Positions 26,725 through 35,689 of a DNA stretch of 64,000 bases are shown here, piece after piece (position 1 is the stretch's first letter; every line of letters begins with the position of its first letter). The stretch is from Homoserinimonas aerilata. GTDB taxonomy: Bacteria; Actinomycetota; Actinomycetes; Actinomycetales; Microbacteriaceae. The notes below the pieces were generated by a model that saw nothing but the letters and a program-made list of their open reading frames with translations, was not told where the DNA came from and did not search any database. A program made the translations under genes and the position numbers. Where the stretch lies: contig NZ_VFOM01000001.1 of assembly GCF_006716125.1 (NCBI RefSeq), positions 2,046,001 through 2,110,000 on the forward strand, read 5' to 3'.

Positions 26725-27653
26725 CCGTGCTCGGATTCACCCTCGTCAACGGCCTGCTCGCTGTCGAGTGTCATCCCGCCCACGGCTTCGTGATCTCAAC
26801 AATCAGGAGAAACGGCGACGGTACGAACCTGCTGTGGATGCCAGAAGGTGCGTCGCTGGGGCCGCTCTCCGGTGAGATCGGCCCCAGCGGCATCGCCTCG
26901 ATCGCCACCTTCGATGGGGGTATTCTCGCTGGCGGGTGGTTCACCATGTTCCCCACTGCGGGTCTGCCCGGCGACGACCAGACGCGATGGATGCACGGCG
27001 AAGCGGCCCGCCTCCCCTGGGAGGTCCAGACCGCCACGTCGACCTCGCTCGCGTGTGTCGTGCTGACCCGCCACTTCATTGTGCGGCGCGAAGTCGCCCT
27101 CACCTCGAACGAGGTTCGTGTCACCACAACGGCAACGAACACCTCCGGCGAGACTCAGGCGGTCACCTTCGGCGAGCATCCGTGTTTTTCCCGGTCGTTG
27201 TACTCCGGAGGCCAGCTCGAGCTGCGTGCGATAAGCGCGACCAGCACCAGCACCGCCGATATAGCCAACTCAACGCTTCGTCCCGAGAACGCGTTCGAGT
27301 GGCCCAACGCGCCACGCACCGACGGTGGCGTGCTAGACCTCGCCGCGATCCCCGTCGATGCGGACGGCAGGCACGACCACGTGGGGCTGACGATTCCCGA
27401 TGGCGCTGCGGCCATCCGTGACAACAACGGCAACGGCATCGAGCTCTCCTGGGGCGCATCCAAACTGCCGCACGCGCTGCTGTGGCAGCATTTCCGCCCC
27501 GAAGGCAGCCCCTGGGCCAACGGCGATGTCTTCGCCGTCGAGCCAAGCTCCGCACCCGGGCGCACATTCTCAGAATCTGCGGCAGCAGGCGGCGTCACGA
27601 CCGTTGACGCTGAAGCATCCGTGAGCTGGTGGACGTCCCTGCGCGTGGGCTGA
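26721..27653 (+). CDS. aldose 1-epimerase-like protein
   Basis: A 310-residue protein of the galactose-mutarotase fold. The DUF4432/aldose-epimerase-like blocks include NLLWMPEG, FTMFPTAGLPGDDQ, FGEHPCFSR (candidate catalytic His) and ALLWQHFRPEGSPW. It starts at a GTG that overlaps the upstream stop as GTGA. It probably interconverts anomers or binds the sugar intermediate of the operon. Confidence 0.72.
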   Translation: MTVLGFTLVNGLLAVECHPAHGFVISTIRRNGDGTNLLWMPEGASLGPLSGEIGPSGIASIATFDGGILAGGWFTMFPTAGLPGDDQTRWMHGEAARLPWEVQTATSTSLACVVLTRHFIVRREVALTSNEVRVTTTATNTSGETQAVTFGEHPCFSRSLYSGGQLELRAISATSTSTADIANSTLRPENAFEWPNAPRTDGGVLDLAAIPVDADGRHDHVGLTIPDGAAAIRDNNGNGIELSWGASKLPHALLWQHFRPEGSPWANGDVFAVEPSSAPGRTFSESAAAGGVTTVDAEASVSWWTSLRVG

Positions 27654-27674
27654 CCGACGGCATGGGCCCGTCGG
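27654..27674 (+). terminator. hairpin after the sugar operon
   Basis: A 7-bp stem (27654-27660 with 27668-27674) with a 7-base loop starts one base after the epimerase stop codon. There is no T-tract, so the call is tentative. Confidence 0.4.
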
Positions 27675-27689
27675 GGAGACAATAGACGG

Positions 27690-28337
27690 GTGACCCCCGC
27701 CCAGCCGACGCTCCCCCTCTGGCCCGAGCCGACGCCCGACCACACGAGCCGCATCGTCGCCGACTCGTCAGACCGGGTCGCGTGGCTGCGCGCCCGCTCG
27801 CGCGGGATCACGGCGACGGATGTGGCGAAGCTCGCCACCGAAAATTCGGTGCGCGCCGTCGTGGCCGACAAGATGTTGGGCAGCCGCTTCTCGGGCAATA
27901 CCTTCACCGATCACGGTCGCGCGCGTGAGCCCGAGATCGCCAGTTGGGTGCGCGAACGCTTCGGAATCGAACCGAGCACCGCGCTCTTTCGCTCCGCCGA
28001 CAACGATCGCCACTTGGCGACGCCCGACGGTGTTATCGCGCGCGGCGGCATCGTGCACCTCTCCGAAATCAAGACGACGAGCAAGCCGTGGCGGTCGATT
28101 CCGCGCGGCTACCTGCGCCAGGTGTGGTGGCAGCAGTACGTGCTCGGGGCCGAGCGCACGCTGCTCGTGTGGGAGCAGCACGACTCCTTCGTGCCCGTCG
28201 CCGGCGACCCCCAGTGTCAGTGGATCGACCGCGACGACGATCAAATCCACATGCTCGTGCGGCTCGCCGACAGGGTGCTCGAGGCGCTCGGGGCCGTCGC
28301 GCCGCCCCTTCCGCCCTACCGGCCGGGCGGCGTGTGA
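27690..28337 (+). CDS. YqaJ-family nuclease
   Basis: A 215-residue protein of the lambda-exonuclease/YqaJ fold. Expected landmarks are present: GITATDVAKLATE at the N-terminus, DHGRAREPEIASWVRE, the metal-binding TPDGVI and EIKTTSK (Asp and Glu-x-Lys), and QVWWQQYVLGAERTLLVWEQ. Such nucleases process DNA ends; stand-alone chromosomal copies are common in this family of bacteria. It starts at a GTG with GGGGAG upstream. No phage recombinase is nearby. Confidence 0.8.
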   Translation: MTPAQPTLPLWPEPTPDHTSRIVADSSDRVAWLRARSRGITATDVAKLATENSVRAVVADKMLGSRFSGNTFTDHGRAREPEIASWVRERFGIEPSTALFRSADNDRHLATPDGVIARGGIVHLSEIKTTSKPWRSIPRGYLRQVWWQQYVLGAERTLLVWEQHDSFVPVAGDPQCQWIDRDDDQIHMLVRLADRVLEALGAVAPPLPPYRPGGV

Positions 28338-28338
28338 C

Positions 28339-29066
28339 ATGGAGTACCTGCTCCTCCACGGGCTCGGCAGCGACCGCCGTCAGCCACTCGAGCTCGTCGG
28401 TCCCGTCGTGCCCGCCGGGGCGACCGTACACGCCCCGATGTGCGGGCACACGGAAAGTCGACACTCATCGGCGCCCCCGCTGACTTCACGCTCGACAACC
28501 TTGCCGCTGAGGCCATTACCGGCCGCAGCGGGCCCCTCACCGTGATCGGCATCTCGATGGGCTCGGCCATCGCGCTGCGCATCGCCCTCAACGGCCTGGC
28601 CAACGTCGAGCGCCTCATCCTCATCAGGCCCGCCTTCACCACCGAGCCCGTGCCCGCCAACCTCGTTGGTCTCCTCGTCGCCGGGCAGCTGCTCCACGAC
28701 CACCCCGCTGCGCGAGCCGAGGAGCTGTTCAGGCGCACTCGCGCCTTCCGCGACGTCGACGCTGTGTCACCCGCCGGAGCAGAGAACCTCCTCGTGCAGT
28801 TCCGCAAACCACAGGCCCGAGAGCGCGCAATCCGGCTCATCGAAATCCCCCGCAACCGCGCCTACTCGACGGGCGAAACCACCCAGCTGGCCATGCCGAC
28901 AACGATCATCGCCACACCGCGCGACCCCGTGCATCCGGTGCGCATCGCCGAGCAGTGGCACGCCGCCATCCCCAGCTCAATCCTCACCCTCGCGCCCGCC
29001 CGCGACGACGGGCTCGCCGCTCAGACCGACGCCATCAGGGCGGCCATCGCGGCCGGGCTCGGTTAA
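28339..29066 (+). pseudogene. alpha/beta-hydrolase gene with an apparent 1-base frameshift
   Basis: The first frame gives MEYLLLHGLGSDRRQPLELV and runs to TVHAP. The continuing hydrolase sequence is in the next frame: D-V-R-A-H-G-KS, the nucleophile elbow GISMGS, TTIIATPRDPVHPV with the Asp, and a final region lacking a strong catalytic His. The join is at CGCCCCGAT (run of four Cs at 28433-28436); one extra C would give HAPDVRAHG, the usual sequence of this family. Either the strain has a broken gene or a base was lost in the assembly. It starts one base after the nuclease stop. Confidence 0.7.
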
Positions 29067-29107
29067 TCCCCACACCCACCTCGCTCACCTCACCTCTCAG
29101 AAAGGTC

Positions 29108-29199
29108 CCCGTACCAAATGAAGGAAAAGCTGCCAGAAACGATGCGCGCCGCGGTGATCGACGGCCTGGGAGGGCCAGAAGTCCTTCATTTGGTACGGG
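29108..29199. repeat. 18-bp perfect inverted repeat around a gene start
   Basis: CCCGTACCAAATGAAGGA at 29108-29125 is exactly complementary to 29182-29199, with 56 bases between. The left arm holds the first possible ATG (29118) and the AAGGAA ribosome binding site of the second possible ATG (29142) of the oxidoreductase gene. The right arm is inside the coding region. Confidence 0.85.
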
Positions 29200-30089
29200 C
29201 GCCGCTGCCCTCACCCCAATCAGGCGAAGTTCTTGTGAGGGTGCGCTCCGCCGCTCTCAACCCCATCGACACTAAGACCCGGGCCGGTAAGGGCGCCAGC
29301 GGCGGCATCACGTCATACCCGCTCACCCTCGGCAACGACTTCTCGGGCACCGTCGTGCAGGCAATCGACGACGAGCACCCCTTGCAGCCGGGCACCGAGG
29401 TGTATGGCATGCTCAGCGTTCCGCTGACGGGCGGCAGCTACGCCGAATACGCGGCCGTGCCCATCACCGCCGTCGGGCCCATCCCCCACAACCTTCGCGT
29501 CGAGGATGCTGCGGCCGTGCCCCTCGCCGCCCTCACCGCCCAGGGCGCGCTGCGCGAGGGCGGGGTCACCGCCGCGAGCCGCGTGCTCATCCACGCCGGG
29601 GCCGGCGGCGTCGGGCACTTCGCCGTGCAGCTCGCCGCAATTGCGGGCGCCGAGGTCATCACGACTGCGTCGGCCCGCAACGCCGACTGGCTGCGCTCGC
29701 TCGGCGCTGAGCAGGTCATCGACTACCGCGAAACCCGCTTCGAAGACGCGCTCGACGGCATCGACGTCGTCATCGACCTCATCGGAAACGTGCACGACTA
29801 CACCGCGACCCGCTCGCTGCGCGTGCTGCGCCCCGGCGGCACAATCGTCAACGTTCCCACCCGCAGCTGGCCCACGATGGCCGAAGAAGCTGAGGCGGCC
29901 GGGGTGCGCGCCACCGGCTACAGGGTGACCCCGGATGCTGCGAATCTTGCCGAGATCACCGCCCTGATAGAAGAGGGTCGGCTGACGGTGAACATCGACG
30001 CGCGGTTCCCGCTCGAGCAGATCGCCGAAGCACACCGGCTGCTCGAAGAGGGGCACACCCGCGGCAAAATCGTCATCGACGTGGGCTGA
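29118..30089 (+). CDS. zinc-independent quinone oxidoreductase (MDR superfamily)
   Basis: About 323 residues (or 315 from the ATG at 29142). It has the GroES-like domain and the NADP-binding block IHAGAGGVGHFAVQLAAIAG, followed by EVITTASARNADWLRSLGAE, typical of NADPH:quinone reductase-like members of the medium-chain dehydrogenases; catalytic zinc cysteines are absent. The start region lies in an unusual inverted repeat, so the true start is unsure. The ATG at 29142, with AAGGAA upstream, gives the typical MRAAVIDGLGG. Confidence 0.87.
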   Translation: MKEKLPETMRAAVIDGLGGPEVLHLVRAPLPSPQSGEVLVRVRSAALNPIDTKTRAGKGASGGITSYPLTLGNDFSGTVVQAIDDEHPLQPGTEVYGMLSVPLTGGSYAEYAAVPITAVGPIPHNLRVEDAAAVPLAALTAQGALREGGVTAASRVLIHAGAGGVGHFAVQLAAIAGAEVITTASARNADWLRSLGAEQVIDYRETRFEDALDGIDVVIDLIGNVHDYTATRSLRVLRPGGTIVNVPTRSWPTMAEEAEAAGVRATGYRVTPDAANLAEITALIEEGRLTVNIDARFPLEQIAEAHRLLEEGHTRGKIVIDVG

Positions 30090-30142
30090 GCCGCCGTTCG
30101 CTGAGCCTGTCGAAGCGCGGGCCGCGCGGTTCGCACAGACGG

Positions 30143-30688
30143 CTAGAGCACAAACTCCCGCACGAAGTCGTCGTGCCACTCGGCGCCGACCAGAAAACGC
30201 TTAGTGCCCACGAGGGCGAAGCCGCTCTTCTCGTAGAAACGGTTCGCTCGCGCATTCTGCTGGTTCACACCCAGCCAGACGGATGCTGCGCCAGCGTCTC
30301 GCGCGGCACCCACGGTCGCCTGCATGAGTTGTGTGGCGATGCCGCTGCCGTGCGCGTCGGGCCGCACATAGATCTTGCTCAGCTCGGCGGTCGGGCGCAG
30401 CGAGACCGCGCCGGCAACATCGGGGTCGTGCGGCTCACCGTGGACGAGCATTGTGTAGCCGTTAATGAGCACAGCGCCCTCAAGCCGCTCGCCCGCATCC
30501 CACACGAAGAGTTGGCGCGCCGGGTCGGCGAGGTAGTCGGCGAAGCGCTGCTCTGAGAGGTGCAGGGTGATGAACTCGGCAACGTCGGCCTCGCTCGTGC
30601 CGGGCGGGCAGGCCAGGGCGAACGTGGCCGCCGCGACCTCGTGAAGCGCCGCAGCATCCGCCGCCGTTGCTTGCCTGATCTCGCCCAT
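30143..30688 (-). CDS. GNAT-family N-acetyltransferase
   Basis: A 181-residue acetyltransferase. The acetyl-CoA-binding region is ELSKIYVRPDAHGSGIATQLM and the C-terminal GNAT block is LGVNQQNARANRFYEKSGF. The ATG at 30688 has GGGGAG five bases upstream. The substrate is unknown. It is followed by a short spacer holding a GAGCCTGTCGAAGC-type motif that is often repetitive in such genomes. Confidence 0.88.
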   Translation of the reverse strand: MGEIRQATAADAAALHEVAAATFALACPPGTSEADVAEFITLHLSEQRFADYLADPARQLFVWDAGERLEGAVLINGYTMLVHGEPHDPDVAGAVSLRPTAELSKIYVRPDAHGSGIATQLMQATVGAARDAGAASVWLGVNQQNARANRFYEKSGFALVGTKRFLVGAEWHDDFVREFVL

Positions 30689-30731
30689 TGCTCCCCGACC
30701 GTGGCGCCGCACAGCGCCCGCTGCGACAACT

Positions 30732-31658
30732 TTAGTCGGCGACAGGCTCACGTTGCGGTGGCACCGCGAGAATGACCGGCGTGCGGCGTGAGCCGGCACG
30801 CTGCGCGACGAACAGCCCGAGGAGCATCGTCGCCCCACCCAGCATCTCGGCCGCATTGGGCTGCTCACCCAGCAGGATCCAGGCCGCGGCGATGCCGGCG
30901 ACGGGCGCGAGCAGCACCCACGGCACGACCGCCGAAGACGGGTACTTTGCCAACAGTGTGTTGAAGATTGCATAACCGGCGAGCCCGCTGAGCAGAGCTG
31001 AGTAGGCGGTCGACACGACTGACTCCCACGAGAATGACAGCAGCGCCTGCCCCACAGCGGCTGGCCCGTCGAACAGCAGTGACAGTGCCAGCAGGGGCAC
31101 GGGCACGACGAGGGCCGACCACACCGTGATGCCCAAGCCGTCTCTAAAACCAACACCACCCCGGATGCCCGAGGCACGCGAGATCACGTTGCCGACGGCC
31201 CACGAGAGCGCGGCAAGAAGGCAGAGCACGAATGCCAGCAGGGTGACATGCCCCTCCCGGCCCACCGCCACGACGGCGAGCCCGATCGAGCCGAGGATTG
31301 CCCCGACAAACTGGGCTGACGCCGGGATCTCGCGCAGCGCACCCGCCGCAATCAGCATCGTGAAAATCACCTGAGCCTGCATCATGAGGGCGGCAAGGCC
31401 GGGCGGCATGCCCAGCGCGATCGACACATAGAGAAAGCTGAACTGGCCGAGCGACATGAACACGCCAACGCCGACGATAAAACGCCACGGCACATCGGGT
31501 TTGCGCACGAAGAAGATTGCGGGGACCAGGATGACCGCAAAGCGAAGGGCGGCGAAAAGCAGCGGAGGCACCCCGTGCATCCCCCAGTCGATGACGACAA
31601 AATTGACGCCCCACACGGTGGCGACGAGGGCGGCGAGGATGCTGTCACGGTTGGTCAC
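30732..31658 (-). CDS. EamA/DMT-family transporter
   Basis: A 308-residue inner-membrane protein with ten hydrophobic segments in two EamA repeats (first repeat from ATVWGVNFVVIDWGMHGVPP, second from AALSWAVGNVISRASG). These proteins export amino acids or other metabolites. It starts at a GTG (31658) and is divergent from a LysR gene, a common transporter-regulator arrangement. Confidence 0.88.
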   Translation of the reverse strand: MTNRDSILAALVATVWGVNFVVIDWGMHGVPPLLFAALRFAVILVPAIFFVRKPDVPWRFIVGVGVFMSLGQFSFLYVSIALGMPPGLAALMMQAQVIFTMLIAAGALREIPASAQFVGAILGSIGLAVVAVGREGHVTLLAFVLCLLAALSWAVGNVISRASGIRGGVGFRDGLGITVWSALVVPVPLLALSLLFDGPAAVGQALLSFSWESVVSTAYSALLSGLAGYAIFNTLLAKYPSSAVVPWVLLAPVAGIAAAWILLGEQPNAAEMLGGATMLLGLFVAQRAGSRRTPVILAVPPQREPVAD

Positions 31659-31730
31659 GTGTCAATCTTCAGCGCAAAGCTCACCATAAAAAAGCAACCA
31701 TGTTTTAGGTGAATCATGTAGTGTCGCTTC

Positions 31731-32672
31731 ATGATTGATGTCGCGTCGCTGACCTCTCTGAGAGCGATCGAAACCCATGGATCGGTGAGCGCCGCGGCCG
31801 CAGCACTCGGCTTCACCCCCAGCGCCATCTCGCAGCAGGTCAAGCGGCTCGAGCGCGACATCGGCGCGGCGCTGCTCGAACGCGTGGGGCGCGGGGTCGT
31901 GCTCACCGGGCGCGGGCGCCACCTCGCCCGCGAAGGCGGCCTACTCCTTGCCCACCTCGAAGAGCTCGAAGCCGGGCTCCACCGTCACGGCGGCGACGCC
32001 GCAGGCGAGCTTCGCATCGCGGCATTCTCGACCGCCACTCGCGGGCTCATCGCGCCCGCTGTGAAGGCCGCCGCCACCGCACACCCCGACCTCGTTCTCA
32101 CCATCACAGAACGCGAACCGTGGGATGCCATCGACCTCGTCGCGCGCGGAGGAACCGACATCGCCGTGGTCCACAACTGGGGCGACATCCCCCTCGACAT
32201 CCCCGGTCACCTCGTGCGCACAACCATCACAACCGACATCGCCGACGTCGTGATGCTGGCCGAGCATCCCCTCGCCCACAACTCAAGCGTGAGCCCCGCC
32301 GAGCTTCTCAGCGAAGGGTGGATCGCCACACCAGAGGGCACCATCTGCCGTCAATGGCTACGCCGGATGCACGACGGAACCGGCCAGCTGCCCCGCATCG
32401 CCCACGAATCGATGGAGTTTGACTCGCAGATCGCGCTCGTCGCGGCGGGGCTCGGAATCGCGCTAATCCCTCGACTCGGCCGACATCCCCTACCCTCGGG
32501 GGTCGTCGCCGTTCCCACAATCGACCCGGTCTCTTCGCGCACCATAACCGCCCTCCACAGGCACAGTATGGCTGCGTCTCCCGCGGTAGACGTCGTGCTC
32601 GCCGCGCTCAGCGCTGCAGCGCACAAAAAAGAAGGGCCCGCCGAAGCGGGCCCCTCTATTCACAAAATTTAG
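31731..32672 (+). CDS. LysR-family transcriptional regulator
   Basis: A 313-residue regulator. The N-terminal helix-turn-helix contains [20 protein letters not shown] and [21 protein letters not shown], then a periplasmic-binding-like effector domain. It probably controls the divergent EamA transporter gene. Its last 15 or so codons run through the rplA terminator hairpin, and its stop overlaps the rplA stop by four bases in convergent orientation. Confidence 0.87.
   Translation: MIDVASLTSLRAIETHGSVSAAAAALGFTPSAISQQVKRLERDIGAALLERVGRGVVLTGRGRHLAREGGLLLAHLEELEAGLHRHGGDAAGELRIAAFSTATRGLIAPAVKAAATAHPDLVLTITEREPWDAIDLVARGGTDIAVVHNWGDIPLDIPGHLVRTTITTDIADVVMLAEHPLAHNSSVSPAELLSEGWIATPEGTICRQWLRRMHDGTGQLPRIAHESMEFDSQIALVAAGLGIALIPRLGRHPLPSGVVAVPTIDPVSSRTITALHRHSMAASPAVDVVLAALSAAAHKKEGPAEAGPSIHKI
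32634..32653 (-). terminator. rho-independent terminator of rplK-rplA
   Basis: An 8-bp GC stem (32634-32641 with 32646-32653) with a UUCG tetraloop on the minus strand, followed by TTC and six Ts. It lies 16 bases after the rplA stop and within the 3' coding end of the LysR gene. Confidence 0.85.
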
Positions 32673-33358
32673 ATCGCGTTGACGTCGACCGGGATGCCCG
32701 GGCCGAACGTGGTCGTGACCGTCGCCTTCGCAACGTAGCGGCCCTTCGCCGAGCTCGGCTTGAGGCGGATGACCTCGTCGAGGGCAGCCTTCAGGTTCTC
32801 GTTCAGCTTGTCCTCATCGAACGACGACTTGCCCACGATGAAGTGGACGTTGGCGTGCTTGTCGACGCGGAACTCGATCTTTCCACCCTTGATCTCGGTG
32901 ACGGCCTTCGCCGTGTCCGGGGTGACCGTTCCGGTCTTCGGGTTCGGCATGAGGCCACGCGGACCCAGAACCTTACCGAGGCGACCGACCTTGCCCATGA
33001 ACTCGGGCGTCGAAACGGCCGAGTCGAAGTTGGTCCAGCCAGCGGCGACCTTCTCGATGAGCTCGTCGCCACCGACCTCGTCGGCGCCGGCAGCGATGGC
33101 CGCCTCAGCCGCGGGGCCCGTCGCGAACACGATGACGCGGGCGGTCTTGCCCGTGCCGTGCGGCAGGTTGACGGTGCCGCGCACCATCTGGTCGGCCTTA
33201 CGCGGGTCGACGTTCAGCTTGAGCGCGACCTCGACGGTCGAGTCGAACTTCTTCGAACCGGTCTCGCGGGCCAGTGCGACGGCCTCGCTGGGCGCGTAGA
33301 AGCGGCCCTCTTCGATCTTCTCTGCTGCGGCCCGGTAGGCCTTTGACTTCTGTGCCAT
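32669..33358 (-). CDS. rplA: 50S ribosomal protein L1
   Basis: A 229-residue protein of the L1 stalk that helps release deacylated tRNA from the E site. The family block [23 protein letters not shown]... (here at about residues 120-145) is intact. The start [11 protein letters not shown] has AGGAG upstream. It follows rplK and ends in a strong terminator, so rplJ-rplL is transcribed separately in this genome. Confidence 0.97.
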   Translation of the reverse strand: MAQKSKAYRAAAEKIEEGRFYAPSEAVALARETGSKKFDSTVEVALKLNVDPRKADQMVRGTVNLPHGTGKTARVIVFATGPAAEAAIAAGADEVGGDELIEKVAAGWTNFDSAVSTPEFMGKVGRLGKVLGPRGLMPNPKTGTVTPDTAKAVTEIKGGKIEFRVDKHANVHFIVGKSSFDEDKLNENLKAALDEVIRLKPSSAKGRYVAKATVTTTFGPGIPVDVNAI

Positions 33359-33448
33359 GGTGATTCTCCTAAAAGTGAGTTCGTGGTAGCGAGCCAGGCG
33401 GGCTCTTCCACTGATGGCGGCGCTTACGTCCGCCGAAGCTGGTCTCGA

Positions 33449-33880
33449 CTACGCGTCGACCGTGATGCCCATCGAACGGGCGGTTCCCGCGATGATCTTC
33501 GAGGCGGCCTCGATGTCGTTCGCGTTCAGGTCGGCCATCTTCTGCTCGGCGATCGCGCGGACCTGGTCCTGCGTGAGCTTCGCAACCTTGACGGTGTGCG
33601 GGGTGCCGGAGCCCTTCGCAACGCCGGCAGCCTTCTTGATGAGCTCCGCGGCGGGCGGGGTCTTCAGGATGAACGTGAACGAGCGGTCCTCGTAGACGGT
33701 GATCTCGACCGGGATGACGTTGCCGCGCTGCGACTCGGTCGCCGCGTTGTACGCCTTGCAGAACTCCATGATGTTCACGCCGTGCTGACCCAGAGCCGGG
33801 CCGATGGGCGGGGCGGGGTTGGCGGCGCCGGCCTGGATCTGAAGCTTGATCAGACCCGTAACCTTCTTCTTCGGTGCCAT
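33449..33880 (-). CDS. rplK: 50S ribosomal protein L11
   Basis: A 143-residue protein of the GTPase-associated centre that binds 23S rRNA with L10. Family-typical sequences are the Pro-rich start [38 protein letters not shown] and the C-terminal [21 protein letters not shown] precedes the ATG. It lies between nusG and rplA on the same strand. Confidence 0.98.
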   Translation of the reverse strand: MAPKKKVTGLIKLQIQAGAANPAPPIGPALGQHGVNIMEFCKAYNAATESQRGNVIPVEITVYEDRSFTFILKTPPAAELIKKAAGVAKGSGTPHTVKVAKLTQDQVRAIAEQKMADLNANDIEAASKIIAGTARSMGITVDA

Positions 33881-34009
33881 TGTTTCCTTCTTTCTGATTC
33901 GAGCATCCGTTGCCGGCTGCTCTTCCGCCTGCTCGGCCTTTCCGAGCTGCGGTGGCTTGTATTGGGTTTCGAGACGGCCCTAGCGGGCCTCCTCAACCTT
34001 GCAGCTTCG

Positions 34010-34933
34010 CTACAACTTCGTGACCTGATCGAAGCTGAGCTCGACCGGGGTCTCGCGCTCGAACAGCGACACGAGCACCGTGAGCTTGCCGCTCTCGGGC
34101 TTGATCTCGCTGATCGAACCGGGAAGACCCGCGAACGAGCCCTCCTTGATGGTGATGGTCTCGCCGACCTCGAAGTCGACCTCCTGCGGGATGGACCGCT
34201 GCATGGCCTTGCCGCCCTTGCCGCCAGCCTTCGCAGGCGCCTCGACGACCTGCACGAGGCTCTTCAACATGTTGAAGGCCTCCTCGAAACGCAGCGGCGT
34301 CGGGTTGTGGGCGTTGCCCACGAAGCCGGTGACGCCGGGCGTGTGGCGCACGACAGACCAGCTGTCCTCGTTGAGATCCATACGCACCAGCACGTAGCCG
34401 GGGATGCGCACGCGCGTCACCAGCTTGCGCTGGCCGTTCTTGATCTCGACGACATCCTCCATCGGAACCTCGACCTGGAAGACGTAGTCCTCCATGGTCA
34501 TGCTCACGCGACGGTTCTCGATGTTCGACTTCACGCGCTTCTCGAAGCCGGCGTAGGAGTGGATGACGTACCACTTGCCCGGCAGGGTGCGCAGCTCGGC
34601 ACGGAACTCCTGATACGGGTCGACCTCGGTCTCCTCCTCGGCCGCGGCATCCGCATCCGACTCAGCAGCCGCCTCAGTGGATTCGGCAGGCTTGGTGGCG
34701 CCGGCAGGCTCCGTGCCGGCCTGCGCGTCAAGCGCGGCAGACAGCACAGACTCGACATCGCCGTCCTCGACGTGCATGGCACGCTCCTCGGCGGGCTTCA
34801 CCGACTCGACCTCGTCGGCCAGCACATCACCCTCGAGCTCCTCGTCTTCGAAAGACGACTGCTCTGCAGTCGCAGAGAGGTCGATCTGCTCCTCGGGCGA
34901 AAGCTCGCCGCCGTCGCGTTGTGTGTCAGGCAC
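34010..34933 (-). CDS. nusG: transcription termination/antitermination protein NusG
   Basis: A 307-residue RNA-polymerase-binding factor. Residues 1 to about 120 form a long acidic extension (runs such as [18 protein letters not shown]) characteristic of actinobacterial NusG. The NGN domain follows ([20 protein letters not shown]), then the C-terminal KOW domain ([17 protein letters not shown]). It starts at a GTG (34933). It lies between secE and rplK in the usual order. Confidence 0.97.
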   Translation of the reverse strand: MPDTQRDGGELSPEEQIDLSATAEQSSFEDEELEGDVLADEVESVKPAEERAMHVEDGDVESVLSAALDAQAGTEPAGATKPAESTEAAAESDADAAAEEETEVDPYQEFRAELRTLPGKWYVIHSYAGFEKRVKSNIENRRVSMTMEDYVFQVEVPMEDVVEIKNGQRKLVTRVRIPGYVLVRMDLNEDSWSVVRHTPGVTGFVGNAHNPTPLRFEEAFNMLKSLVQVVEAPAKAGGKGGKAMQRSIPQEVDFEVGETITIKEGSFAGLPGSISEIKPESGKLTVLVSLFERETPVELSFDQVTKL

Positions 34934-35004
34934 TGATTCTCATTCCGTTTTGATTCTCACAGCAATCCGACGCATCGGCGCCGGCAGGGCTTGCAGCCGT
35001 CGGG

Positions 35005-35292
35005 CTACAGCATCGACCCGTCGCCGAATACGTTCGCCACCAACCAGCCGAACAGCAGGTCGAGCCCCGAGACGAAGGCCATCATGATGACCACGAACAC
35101 GAGCACGACCGCGGTGTAGCTGAACAGCTCCTTGCGGGTGGGGGTGACGACCTTCTTCAGCTCGGCGACGACCTGGCGCAGGAACAGGGCAAGGCGGCCA
35201 AACGGGCCACGGCGAACCGCACGCTCCGTCTTGGCGTTGGCGACGACATCCTCACTCGGCTGCTCGTCGATACCTTTACTCGCCACTGTCAT
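35005..35292 (-). CDS. secE: preprotein translocase subunit SecE
   Basis: A 95-residue protein with a hydrophilic N-terminal part, the conserved amphipathic block [20 protein letters not shown], and one transmembrane helix ([20 protein letters not shown]). It stabilises SecY in the translocation channel. The length fits the single-helix actinobacterial form. The ATG has GGAAGG upstream. Confidence 0.97.
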   Translation of the reverse strand: MTVASKGIDEQPSEDVVANAKTERAVRRGPFGRLALFLRQVVAELKKVVTPTRKELFSYTAVVLVFVVIMMAFVSGLDLLFGWLVANVFGDGSML

Positions 35293-35425
35293 TACCTTCC
35301 GGACATCGGCCGAACGGTCAGAGGACCGGTCGGTTTCCCACCCAACGCCGCTGCATCAGCGACGCTGTTCTCTAGCGATGCAGGCCCGGCCGAAAATGCC
35401 GGACGGGCCCACGTTGTTCACGCTG

Positions 35426-35498
35426 CAGGGCGGACAGGACTCGAACCTGCAACCTGCGGTTTTGGAGACCGCTGCTCTACCAATTGAGCCACCGCCCT
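35426..35498 (-). tRNA. tRNA-Trp (anticodon CCA)
   Basis: A 73-base cloverleaf. The acceptor stem AGGGCGG pairs with CCGCCCT, the anticodon loop reads TCTCCAAAA (CCA), and the T arm contains GGTTCGAGTCC. The discriminator is G, and the 3' CCA is not encoded. It lies just upstream of secE, the common actinobacterial location. Confidence 0.96.
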
Positions 35499-35689
35499 TC
35501 GGAGCGGAACCGCACAAGCTCTCCCGCGCTTCAAGGACTGGGTCTGCTGCCAGAAATGGGCATAGAAAAGCTTGGCAGATTTCAACTACCGACGTCCAGT
35601 GTAGGTCACGCCAACAGGGCTGTAAAGCTGAGCGGATGCCGCGCGCGACACCCCTGCCGAGACATCCGCTGTTCTATTACGCTGGAGAC

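Noticed and set aside
30096..30117. CGCTGAGCCTGTCGAAGCG near the oxidoreductase gene end
   Set aside because: Similar motifs are widespread short repeats in actinobacteria, but only one copy was noticed here, so it was not listed as a repeat family.
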